From Nereocystis luetkeana (lineage: Eukaryota > Sar > Phaeophyceae > Laminariales > Laminariaceae), in assembly GCA_031213475.1 (NCBI GenBank), contig JARUPZ010000004.1, positions 3,373,501 through 3,437,500 on the forward strand: a stretch of DNA of 64,000 nt, written 5' to 3'. The notes below the pieces were generated by a model that worked only from the letters and a program-made list of their open reading frames with translations, ran no database searches and was not told the DNA's origin. Shown in pieces: positions 1 to 10,434 of this stretch. Position numbers and translations under genes: made by a program. Position 1 is the stretch's first letter. Every line of letters starts with the position of its first letter.

Positions 1-17
1 ATGTCACTCCGCGCGTA

Positions 18-3000
18 TCACGCGCTTGCTGTCTTCTTCTTTTTTTTCTTCTTCGATGACGGAGCCTTTACATCCGCTGACGCCTCCTCTTCGTCCTTCC
101 GGTCCCTTTTCTTTTTCTTCTTCTTTTTGTCGGATTTCGGGGTAGACACTTCTTTTCCCCCTGTCTCGTTCGCGATCTCTGCCGCCACCTTCTCCATCAC
201 CGAGATGTTTTTTCTCGGGGCATCTCCAGTGTCATAAAACTTCAACCGTTCCTCCACCTGCCGCGATGACAAAACGACGGCGACATGCGAGATGTCAAGA
301 CCCTTCACACTGTACTTGTGAACAATACTAATTCGGAGAGTCCGTAGACACGCCCGTTTGCATGCACGCGTGCATGGGCCACATACCTGCTCGCGTAGCT
401 CGTCGCCGTATTTCGTGGACGGTTCATCGCTGAAGCTGTGAACGGGGCAAGAGGGATAACGCCGAGAGCAATCGAGCGTAGGAATGACACGTCAGTGGGG
501 ACATGAAAAATCACATATATACAGTCCAGGATACAGGGACGAATCATGCCAGGTGAGGTCACCTGGTATACAGCACCAAGCACCAGCATTCATCAACACA
601 AGACGCAGCCTTCGTACATAGGGGATTGCCCATAATAAAAACCAAAAGTCCATTCGGCTCGCGCTAAAAGTTCAATTTGTTCAAGGAACAAATATATCGG
701 TTTGTCAAACTCTGAGCACACGACACGAACAAAACAACAACACCATGGTAGGTATGACAGATTTCGCGAAGTGAGGCTTGAAGGTGAAGGCGCCAATTCG
801 AGAGGAGGGTTCACCTGTCTATTCGGCTTGCAATCGCGCATTTGTTTGCGAGAACACGCGATATTCGGCCCTTATTTTTGGCGGCGGCCCGTCCGATGAA
901 AGTCGAGTGGTAGATGATACCATACTTCGGCGTGTTTCCCTTCGTCTTGAGAGCTCGGAAGAGAGCCTGGAAAATATCAGAGTTGACGCAAGGATATCGG
1001 AGCATGTTGGAAAAATTCAGAAAGGAAAGCATGTCACCGACATCGACCAGTGATGACAAAAGATTCTCTAGACAGCCTTCGACAGATTTACTCTTGGGTC
1101 AACAGTAAATAAACGAAAAGAAACACCCACCTTCTCGGCTCCCAAGATCTGCACCGTCGATGCGGGGCACTTGGCCAGCGATGTCAGCGAGCCCGCCTTG
1201 GATATCAAGCGTGCACCGACGGTGTCTCCGATCAGCGCCGCCAAATTGGGGGCGACGATACCCATCTGGAAAAAAAAGAAAAAAAAAGAGGTCAACAAGC
1301 AGAGGAGACGATGGACGGCCGAGTCATTTCGATTTGTAGGTCAACATTTGAATATATGATGGAAGGTACGGGCCGTTAAATAGTTTTTGCAGCTTTGCGT
1401 CGCACCGAACGGACGCGACGTACCTTGTCCACCAGATACGCGTACAGGTCTCTCCTGTATTCTGCGAGTTTCACCATCCGTTCACAGAAAGTCACGATGT
1501 TCGACATGTCCACTGGGGAGGCATCCATTCCCATAGAACGGCGCGAGGCCTTCAGGATAGCGGCGGAAAGCTCTTCGTCCATGACAATCTCGTTCAAGCC
1601 GGGAAGACTGTCTTCGTCAAACGCTGCCCGGTCCTGAAAAGACGGGGAAATAGGAAACAAAACATGGATTATTAATACGAAGGTGCGCGACCCAGCACCA
1701 GTCACCGTTCGGGCACGTTCGCGCACTGGCGGAGCCTAAAAATATTGCCGACACGGATGTAGACTAAAGCTTACCTTGATGTACGCAGCACATCGGGCGA
1801 ACATGTAGTTGTCCTTGACGAGCTCGCGAAGTTCTGGGAAGTGCCAACAGTACCACTCCCTCACACGCATAGCGAATGTGTTCAGGTCTTTGTCCAGCTG
1901 ATCCAACAAGCAGATGCTCTGGATGATCATATTGTCCGACCTTGCAGGGTTCATTTTGACCTGGGCAACGGAGCAGGTGAAGCATTGCGAGGGGGCATTT
2001 TATGGATGATACGATTCACAACCTGCCGCTTTCGAGGTTCGTACAATCTACCTGTTTACGCATCTACTACTGTATACAAGGAAGCGAGCCTTTTTACTGC
2101 AATTTAAATCAAAAAGGGACTTCTCAGGTCAAAGTGAAGGATTTCGCATCCTCATAATTTGGTCGGACTTGCAGAATCGTTGATCATCACTGAAGTCCAT
2201 ACATTACTATACAACATCATTGTTTGCATACCTGGTACAAACCTGCAAGGGAGCGTGCATTTTGACTTTTAATGGAATCAAGAGCCGACTTCTCAGGTCA
2301 AAGTGAAGGATTTCGCATCCTCACTATTAATAGTTGATAGGTCTTGCATAATCGTTCATCACCGAAGTCCACTCCGATTTGTACACGAGTATTGGAAACA
2401 AATCGAGGGTGTATCTGCAAAAAATAATTACTCTTCGGGCTTCCTGCTGCTCCTATTGATAACTCAAGACTTGCGGTAAACGACCAAAATGTTTCCCGAC
2501 ACCCACTTGCGAGACCCGGACGCGGGGGGATACACAAACCAACTAAAACACGGAACGGAAAAACTCGCCTTTTTAATTTCGCCCACAAATCCCATCGGCC
2601 TGTTTTTTTCATTTTACCTTTGGAGGGAGTGCATGTACGTTTTTCTCTTCATGTCGAGCACCCTGTATGCCCCACCAAAATCTAGGATCGGGCGCCGATG
2701 CCATGTTCAAGCCGTGTTTAATACCGGTACACTTTAACCGCGAGACGATACAAATATCAGAGCAAAAACATGTGGACCTCTGCAGGCTAATGAGTATCAA
2801 CAACGCCGTTCCTGCCCCGTCACACGAATTAATCCTTGCTGAGAGACGCCCAAAATAAAACAAACGGACAGAATTCAACGCCAACAGACACCATAAGTTG
2901 ACGAAATAGACCTGATACGTACGCATTATTGAAGATTGGGCGACAAGGGATTGGAACACGATTTTGAAGCCACGAATATTTCTGTTCAGTTTGGGCGATG

Positions 3001-6000
3001 GCAAATTCGCTATTAATCATCGCTCGTATTTACGTATTGTTTTTTCACAAACGTGATCGGTGTACACGACACACACACCTTCGCCCGAGAGTAGTTGTGG
3101 CCGAGCCCAAGCTGCGCCTTTTCACCGACCCCTCCATCGAGTTCCTTCACGAAACTGCATCGTGTCAAGTTGGGACGTCAAGGGGGAACATTCTCCAGTT
3201 ATTTTTTCACTCGTCGCACATGGAGACACGTCAAATGTCGTCATGCTACAGAACATCTAACACTGCTGCCTGCTTCAAAATAAAAAACGACAATGCAGTT
3301 CAAATCACTTGCTTTTGCTACAAACAGTTCTAGAGGCTTTCAAATGGCCTCATGCTCATGTCGAAGCATCCCGTTGATCGTAGCCTCGACGCCTGCTGTT
3401 CAAGCCTCAAGTGGTGACCTTTGATGACAGACGGACACCATATGAGTCCCACTATATTACAACGACAACCCACAGCAGTAGTAGGGCCTGATTCTGACTT
3501 CAACATGTTTGCGAACGCAACGGCCCGCTGCCCGTGAATTCGAGGGCAAACGAGTGCTTTAGCCCGATTGGGAGTTCTTTTTTAGTACTTCCGTTTGTTC
3601 TATGCGCAGTTGATGTTGAAGCTAGCAATAAGGTTTTGCCAGTCTCATAGTACATGCGCAATGCTGCTCTTACTCCCTATTAATACGAGTGGTCGAAAGC
3701 CACAGCCTCACCTGTCTCGGCCCCTCCTTATATATATCCTAGTACTACGTGTAACGCGTCGAGACTCGAATTACTGCTCCTACGTACAAGTAGAGCTATC
3801 GTTGTATATGGTGGACGATATTCGGCTCTCGACAACGATAATACGTTTATCGTTCAGGTAAGATATACCTGGTATAGATGAGTCAAAAAATTAACAATTT
3901 CCCCGTTCGGTTACGAGTACTGCTCTACCATGCTGTCAGCCACGGCTTACCGGTTGAAGTGCAGCCTTATCCCTCTAATGATTTCCTTGACGGTGTCGTC
4001 TGAACGGCATGGAAAGTCCAAGCGATCCTGGATAGCACTCGCCAACCCCGGCTCTATGCAGCCAAGCTGGAAAGAAGCCGACTTCGACTTCTTTATTTTG
4101 GGCAGGTTCATCTCCAAGAAGTTCTGACAGGTGCGGCAGGGACAAGGGGAAGGGGTTGTACGATAGGGAGGTACATTTCGTTGAGTCGGGATTTTCGAGG
4201 GCAAGGCTGTTTGGTTGCCCAACGCAAAGTACATGACAACACGTACCTGGTAGATCTGATCTACAGTAGGATTTTTCTCCTCGTTTTTGATACTATCAAT
4301 ATCAGGAACAGGGCTCATTGATACGATCACACCGTGCACATGGTATTCGGGGAACAGCAGCAGTGCCCTAGTCTCTTGGTATCGCCGAGTCCTGATATCT
4401 GTACATCTAAAAAATCATGATGTTGGGTTGTAAGATTAATAATAATAACAATGAGGCAGGCGCGCGAGCCTTCTTTTTCTCGTTTTTTTAAAGAAAAACA
4501 AGCCTCATAACGGATGGTATACGAGGGCAGGGTGCTTTGCTTCGAGTTTCTCTGTTTGTGTGTGATTCAGCATTTGTTTTCGACCACGTTAAATCACCGC
4601 GCTCAACGCACACGGCAACAATTCCAGTCCCGGCGGGCTCCGTGCACGCACACACACAAGATATACTTTCTCGTGCTGGTGCCTTCACAGTTGGTCGAAC
4701 TACAGTAGGTGCGGTAACTTGTGTAGCGAGATGGCTGGACCATGGTTTAAAAAAACAGAACTGTAAAAACGTCAAACGGTTTCTGTATTTGGGAGTTCTA
4801 CCAAACGAAACCCAACTCCACGAGTACTCGTTGACAGACTGTGCCTGTCCACAGCAACGTTCAGGCCTATCGTCCTACTACTACTGATGAAGGGACGGAA
4901 AAGCAGGAGAAGCTCTGCTGTAGATGTGGTACAGCAGTATTTAATAGTAGCGTTATGGCACCTGTCATGACGGTTTTAGTTTTTCGGAATCGACCTAAAA
5001 CCAACCAAACCCACGACTCTACGTGTACTCATCGGCAGAATGCGCCCGCCCACAGCAACGTTCGGGCCGTATCACAAGACATGCTGTATGTGGAAATACC
5101 AGGCCCACCCTCCTACTGATGAGGGGACGGAGAAGCAGGAGAAGCTCTGCTGGAGATGTCGTACAACAGCAGTACTCGTTGTGGTGGCACATGCTAGCAG
5201 AAGCTCTTGTTGGACATGCCAAGGTTGTACATTATTCGCCCTGAAATTATCATCATTATGCCGACTTCCGAGGTGGAGGGCAGGAAACGTACACCAGGTA
5301 TAAATTAAAATAATTGAGTACGTTTATTAGGGCCCATCTTAACGAGAAGTTCTTTTACGATACTCCGCCCGCCTTTTTTTCGTTTTATTTTATTTGCATC
5401 TGATTGGTCGAAAAGTGAATCACCCAGCAGGCATTTTGATGTTTGATTCGAATTAAAACGAAAAAAACGAATTTGAAACAAGTCTTTTGGGATTTTTTTC
5501 CTCTTCGTGTAAGAGTTTGTCCAACTCGACGTGGCATGTTCCTGAAACCGAAGCAAGCTATGCAACCTTGAGCCGTGTCGCCGACTGCTTCACAGGTGAG
5601 ATCCACCATTCCCGAGAGACAGGGCCACCGGAGCAGCCGCAGCGCGAGGTCCGACGGTCCCTAGCACAGAGTAGACCATCGGCGGCGCCTGCAAAAATAA
5701 GGCCGTCGCAAATCCAGTTTTTCATCCCTCTTTGCCTCGCGAACCACACGAGCACCCACCAGGTCACGACTACGCTCAGAGAATCGATCGCCGTATCCCC
5801 GTCGCTGCTGCCTGTGTGGGGCTTCGGGGCTGCGCCAGCCACCCAAGACATCCCAAGAGCGATAGCCCCTTCGGCGGTGCCGGCAGAAACAACCGGCCGC
5901 TGCCCGCGGCGCCCCGGGGAAGACGCGGGTCGTCGCTCGCCTCGTTGGTTGCCCTCGGGTGTTCGTTGACGCTTGTGCGTTATTCGATCTAAAAAAAAAT

Positions 6001-6992
6001 ACGCTATTCCTCGATATCAAAGGCATATTTTTCACGAAATTCTGTCCGAATCAAGTTTTTTCCCCCTATTCGATTATCACGAAAAAGGTTGCTCGTTAAC
6101 CCCTTTAGAACCGCAGTCCCGTTTTGGGGACAAACCATTCAAATTTCAAGTAGTTTGTCCCCAAAACGGGACTGCGGTTCTAAAGGGGTTAAGATGGGCC
6201 CTTACGTACGTGTACAAAGGGTGCAAGGATTAGACCAACGAGCCGAGCGTACAGCGACGCTGACCCTGGCTTCGTGTGTCTTACTGCTGCTGCTGTTGTT
6301 TGCTGCTGGAGAAGCTCTGCTGTATATGTCGTACAGCAGTAGTAGTGTTCTGCTACGAGAGGTTTTGTTGAATATCTCAAGTTGTAGCTTTTTCATCTCC
6401 AAAATTATCACGCCAAATTCGAGTTGGGAAGCAGGAAACATGCAACAAAAATAGAGTACCAGGTACGTGTACAGGTACAAACGGTGCAAGGGTTAGACCG
6501 ACAAGCCGAGCGTATAGCCATGCTGACACTGGCCTCGTGTGCCCTACTGCTGCTGCAATTCTTGTTGCTGCCGCCACGTCTGCTGCTGACGACTTTGGGT
6601 TTCTTAAAATATTGGACCCAAGCATCACGGATACATATGACCGAGTACGTACGTAAATGTTCGTTCTTGTTGGTTCAACATTTTATCAATACAGTAGTGA
6701 GAGGATATGGTAATCCGTATTCGCCCAGCATGATGCATCGCAGATACGACTATTAATATTAATACTGCAGGTACTTATGTCATACCTGGTACCAGATATG
6801 TTTCTAGGTTTTTGTCTGCTATTAGTAAGTTAATAGTCTCCTTTTTGCTTTCCTGGTGTCCGCAGTGGTGGAGTGCGTATACTTGTTTTTTGTTTTTGCC
6901 TCTGTTTTACTACCGAGGTATTTCTCCCACTCCAGAGTTATTGGAGCCTGTCCTGCGACCACGGACTGCATTGTATTGCGAGTTAATGTGAA

Positions 6993-7023
<31 letters not shown>

Positions 7024-7972
7024 TGTCGCGCCTCGTGACCAACAATAACAATTACTATTAATATTAATATTAGCAGGATGTAAATTGTGATATATATCGA
7101 TGTTGTCCGCAATTACTCGGGAGAGAGGGGTTTGCTGCGGGCTGCGCCCAGAGTTAAAATATTAATAGTACCATCAGCACAAGCACAATTTCGTGGAATC
7201 GGACCTAGTCAGCGTAAGCAAGATTCTTACTTCTAAGAAACCTCGTATCATGGGGAGTGTCAACCTGTCCGCGGTCTGAATGCGTGTATCTTTTCCGGAG
7301 CTACGCAAGATTTACATGGCATCTGATTTCCCCCCCGCTTTTGCTGCGTGTCAACTGGTTTTGGGGTTTTGGTTTTCACTCGAGTTCGTTATGAGCATTG
7401 AACTGCCTGCATGATCTATATGTCTAAGGCTACGAATGACTTGAGAAAAAGTGCTCAAGTTTGGATATTTTCACTCCACAGGCAATCGCGTGGGTCGTCT
7501 AACTACGAGCGGACTGACCACCGCATCTGTCGCTACCACTCGAGACAAGAACGCGTCTGCCTGCTGTCCACAAGACACAGCAGTAGGACGCTGTGTGCTC
7601 ACTCACATGCCCGCTCACCTTTAGGTCATCCGTCACCATCTGCTCACTGATGGCGTTCACATTCTCGAGCGCGTTCTCGGCAGTTGTGAATGGCTGGAAA
7701 CCCTTCAGCTTCACCGTGCGGCAGAAGCGCTGTGGATCCAGCACGGCCTGCTGCACTTCCTCCAGAAGGCTCCCTACTTCCTCCGCTTCGACGACTTCCA
7801 TCAGGGCATACCCTGATGCCGACTCGTACAGCACGAAAAACGACTGGACAAGGAAAGAGCCCAAAAACAAGAGAGGTAGTGAATTAGGTGATAGCACAAC
7901 GATCGCGAGTTTGCCGACTGTGGGAGAGGACAAAAGGCGACATGCAGATTCTGCAGGCACCGCACTTACCAT
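18..7972 (-). CDS. NOP56: Nop56, box C/D snoRNP core protein, complete ten-exon gene
   Basis: Nop56 works in the nucleolus with Nop58, fibrillarin and a 15.5K-type protein in box C/D particles that 2'-O-methylate rRNA. Exons on the minus strand are 7970-7972, 7619-7843, 3951-4123, 3079-3154, 1775-1960, 1424-1633, 1131-1265, 815-966, 387-435 and 18-257. Every intron is GT..AG, every junction keeps frame, and the sum is 482 codons with TGA at 18-20; this is near the usual fungal length. Residues 1-160 form the N-terminal domain ([13 protein letters not shown] near the start). Residues about 160-290 are the coiled-coil part, with [19 protein letters not shown]. The Nop domain follows, with [17 protein letters not shown] and [19 protein letters not shown]. 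The tail is lysine-rich, as in this family. Exon 1 supplies only the ATG, which is followed directly by GTAAGT. Introns are 126, 3495, 796, 1118, 141, 158, 164, 379 and 129 bases. The borders are my reading, without transcript data. No break was seen, so the gene looks functional. Confidence 0.95.
2117..2198 (-). ncRNA. Box C/D snoRNA in NOP56 intron 4, U15/snR13-like, copy 1
   Basis: On the transcribed strand a 7-bp terminal stem (GGACTTC at 2198-2192 with GAAGTCC at 2123-2117) encloses a C box GTGATGA (2190-2184) and a D box CTGA (2127-2124). Just before the D box stands CTTCACTTTGAC, which is complementary over 12 bases to the LSU rRNA stretch GTCAAAGTGAAG. As I recall, that is the site guided by yeast snR13 and animal U15. 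Under the D+5 rule the target is the second A of the CAAA run. The gene lies in the sense orientation within an intron of NOP56, so it is probably released from the spliced intron. A weak internal C'/D' pair may be present. The box and stem structure is seen directly; the family name is inference from the guide. Confidence 0.82.
2287..2370 (-). ncRNA. Box C/D snoRNA in NOP56 intron 4, U15/snR13-like, copy 2
   Basis: This is a tandem paralogue of the snoRNA at 2117-2198. The terminal stem pairs GACTTC (2369-2364) with GAAGTC (2292-2287). The C box GTGATGA is at 2362-2356 and the D box CTGA at 2296-2293. The guide CTTCACTTTGAC is identical to that of copy 1. The middle of the RNA differs (an extra ATTAATAG stretch), while the boxes, stem and guide are kept, which suggests that both copies are or recently were functional. 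In this orientation it lies upstream of copy 1 within the same intron. Confidence 0.8.
4829..5190. repeat. Direct repeats in NOP56 intron 2
   Basis: Two diverged units, about 4829-4935 and 5027-5175, share CCACAGCAACGTTC and the tract GGAGAAGCTCTGCTG, which is followed by a GTACA(A)CAGCAG run. A third trace of the GAAGCTCTGCTG motif occurs near 6312. No coding or RNA gene is seen in this part of the intron. Confidence 0.6.
6100..6188. mobile_element. piggyBac-like MITE in NOP56 intron 2
   Basis: An 89-bp element has perfect 36-bp terminal inverted repeats starting CCCCTTTAGAACCGCAG. It is flanked on both sides by TTAA (6096-6099 and 6189-6192). TTAA target duplication and ends beginning CCC(C)TTT are typical of the piggyBac superfamily. 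There is no coding capacity. The perfect arms suggest a young insertion. Confidence 0.8.
6215..6570. repeat. Direct repeat pair in NOP56 intron 2
   Basis: About 85 bases recur at roughly 6216-6300 and 6485-6565. Both contain GTGCAAGG(A/G)TTAGACC, then GCCGAGCGTA and a CTGCTGCTG tract. They lie directly after the TTAA-flanked MITE. Nothing coding is seen. Confidence 0.55.
6993..7022. repeat. CAA microsatellite
   Basis: An imperfect (CAA)n tract with one ATC interruption, within NOP56 intron 2. Confidence 0.8.
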
Positions 7973-8480
7973 TGTGTTGCCAGCTCCGGCTACTATCCTT
8001 CAGATCTGAAATGCGAAAGCTTCCAGAGTGGGTGGCGCAGGAGGGCAACACTGAAACAAGCCTGCAGGGAAGTAGGGATACAAGTCCCCTTTACTACTGG
8101 TAGAACATCCCAGCATATCTTTCTAAAACCAGTAAAAAATGTAACCCACCGCATTTTTGTACACAGCAGCTCAGCTCAAAACGGAACACGTACCACGGCA
8201 CAGCGGCACGGCATGAAAAGATGCCACGCACAGCTTCTTCTCCAAAGGTTGCCGAGGTATGACAACATCCTGGAAAAATTATCATTGGACGAGATACAAA
8301 ATTAATGCGCATTTTGCTTCTCTTTGAGAGATCATCACTCACAAAGCTAAAAGCTTGCCAGGCACATAAAGAGAGAGCAGCAGATCAGCAAGTTCAGCCT
8401 GTGGGTTCAGCTTTTCTGCTACCCTGGTATCATTTACACGTTCTCGTATCATAGCTGTAGTGACTCTACTCCGTACCAGC
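7973..8480. other. Intergenic region upstream of NOP56
   Basis: This is the stretch upstream of the NOP56 start codon and must hold its promoter. I see no clear TATA box or other recognisable element. It may also serve the weak plus-strand candidate gene that starts at 8481. Confidence 0.4.
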
Positions 8481-8944
8481 ATGGATGCTGCTGGTGTACG
8501 TAGTCTCGACAGCTCTATTCTAGAATATTTTGAAAAGTATTTGCGTCAGAGTCGGTTGATGGTTTCACCCACGCTTGTCTTCACGAGCAAGGTGGGTGTG
8601 TTGTGCGGTATGCGTAGGGTTTGTTTGTTCAATCGGTTGCTTGTGCTGTATCCAGGGATGTATCATACGAGTACACGTACACATCACCCATGCATCATAC
8701 CAGCCAGGTGCAGGTACTGGTATACTCTGGAGCCTGTAACCTTCTCGCGGCCCAGCGAGCAACCCAGTACCCCTGTGATCTGTACGTGTTCTTGGAAGTC
8801 CCGAAAACGTGCCAGTTTGTCATCATGGTCTCGCCATCCCGAGTTTTTCAGCCACGCCTTGCCGCTTGGGTCCAGAGGGTTGGCAACATACCCAGTAGAA
8901 CACAGGGTCTCGTGCCGCGCCGAGTCGTTGCCAACGCGTACTGA
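8481..8944 (+). CDS. Candidate two-exon small gene, unidentified
   Basis: An ATG at 8481 opens 37 codons (8481-8591, beginning MDAAGVRSLDSSILEYFEKY) that end exactly before a GTGGGT donor. A possible acceptor GTGCAG at 8708-8713 leads to a second open stretch, 8714-8944 (77 codons, TGA at 8942-8944), in the same phase, giving about 113 residues. I do not recognise the protein. Another frame on the minus strand across 8660-8985 is also open, so chance is a real alternative. The position, divergent from NOP56, is the main argument for it. Confidence 0.25.
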
Positions 8945-9126
8945 GCATGACCGACAATCCCGAGGCCGTAACCGGCCAGAGGCATGAAGCTACTGTGTTG
9001 TAGCATTGCTGCTGACTTTTCCTGTTTCCTGTTTTTCAAATGAATAAACACGCAGCTGATTGGCCTATGTATTCGGATCACACAAATATACCTGAAGCAC
9101 CTGGTACCACTTTGGGCGGAAATTAA

Positions 9127-9225
9127 CCCTTTTAGAACTGCAGTCTCGTTTTGGGGACAATTGGGGACAAATTACTTGGAATTTGAGTGCCTTGTCCCCA
9201 AAACGGGACTGGAGTTCTAAAGGGG
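9127..9225. mobile_element. piggyBac-like MITE, second copy
   Basis: A 99-bp inverted-repeat element flanked by TTAA at 9123-9126 and 9226-9229. Its ends (CCCTTTTAGAACTGCAGT at the left; the right end reads ACTGGAGTTCTAAAGGGG) match the element at 6100-6188 but have diverged, and the arm segment TTGGGGACAA is duplicated. It is older than the intronic copy. Confidence 0.75.
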
Positions 9226-9248
9226 TTAAAACGTTTGTACATAGATAC

Positions 9249-10052
9249 CAGGGCTTTTCGCGGGTCGTGACCCGACCCGGGTCGGGTCCAAAATATCACT
9301 GGTCGGGTCGGGTCGTGTCAGGAAGTGTTCAAAATCTCACGGGTCGGGTCGGGTCGGGTCGAGCCAAAAGCTTTTCAAATCTCGTGAGTCGGGTCAGGTC
9401 GGGTCAAGAGTTTTTCAAATCTCACGGGTCGGGTAGGGTCGGATGAGGAGGGGATGGAAAGCTCACGGGTCGGGTCAGGTCATGACCCGCGAGAAGCGGG
9501 TCACTCGCGGGTCGGGCCAGCATGACCCGAGAGTTGTTTGACCCGCGGGTCGGACCCGCGCATTCGGCTCGCGGATCCGATACTTGGATCACTTCCCGTT
9601 CTCTCACCCAAAGGCTCCTCTCGTACCAATACTCAATAATACTCCTTTGGTATCATAGTCAAACATCAAAACACCGCCAAATTATATACGCATGCCGGCA
9701 TCCATTAATACCCACTACAGCCGGGTCATATATCTCTACGGGACACTAAAATGAGCATTCATTTGTTTTTGAAATGTCGACCCACGTGCCAGATCCTCGG
9801 GTCGAACCTTCGGGTCAAGCTAAATGGTCTCGCGGGTCAAGGTGACCCGACCCGCATGAAACCCGTGTCTCACGGGTCAATCCTAAGGTGGCGGGTCGGG
9901 TCGGGTCGGGTCGGGTCGGGAGATTTTGAAATCTCGCGGGTCGGGTCGGGTCAGTCGGGTCGGGAGATTTTGAAATCTCGCGGGTCGGGTCGGGTCAGCT
10001 GGCCCGACCCGACCCGACCCGTGAGGTTTGACCTGAACCGCGAAAAACCCTG
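9249..10052. mobile_element. hAT-like non-autonomous element packed with GGGTC arrays
   Basis: The 804-bp unit begins CAGGGCTTTTCGCGGGTC and ends with the inverted counterpart CGCGAAAAACCCTG. The flanks ATAGATAC (9241-9248) and ATTAATAC (10053-10060) match at 6 of 8 positions, as an aged 8-bp target duplication would. CAGGG ends plus 8-bp duplication are hAT hallmarks. The interior is dominated by GGGTC/GACCC repeats in two blocks (about 9262-9565 and 9785-10045) separated by unique AT-rich DNA. No transposase is present. Confidence 0.7.
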
Positions 10053-10434
10053 ATTAATACAAGGTTCCCCTCCGGGAGGTGCCTAGGCGAGTGGCGCAAG
10101 AGCGAAGTAATCCTCGTTCGTATGAAATACTGCACACCTGTTTAGAAGTAGTAGCTGCATCTGCCCATCATTTTACTCACTCAAAGAACACACACGTAGT
10201 TTTGAGGACAGACTATACTGTTTACGGAACTAGTGTGAAATCATTACTTTTAATACAATAATAATATGAATAGGGTACCAGTAAGTGGATATTGATCCTG
10301 AACAGATGACTCACGGCGATCAATTCGACGTAATATACTATGCGGCGTAAACGTAAGTACAAAAAAGTAGCGCGAGGTCGAGGTTGCGCCGTTGTGACCG
10401 GCAGAGTGAGATACAGCACATACAATATATATAG
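10053..10434. other. Unassigned DNA
   Basis: About 380 bases between the hAT-like element and the first hairpin-ended repeat. No gene, repeat or RNA is recognised. Confidence 0.4.

Noticed and set aside
488..600. Possible third box C/D snoRNA in NOP56 intron 8 (TTGATGA and CTGA on the minus strand)
   Set aside because: The C box departs from consensus, the flanks do not pair, and the guide matches no rRNA stretch that I know.
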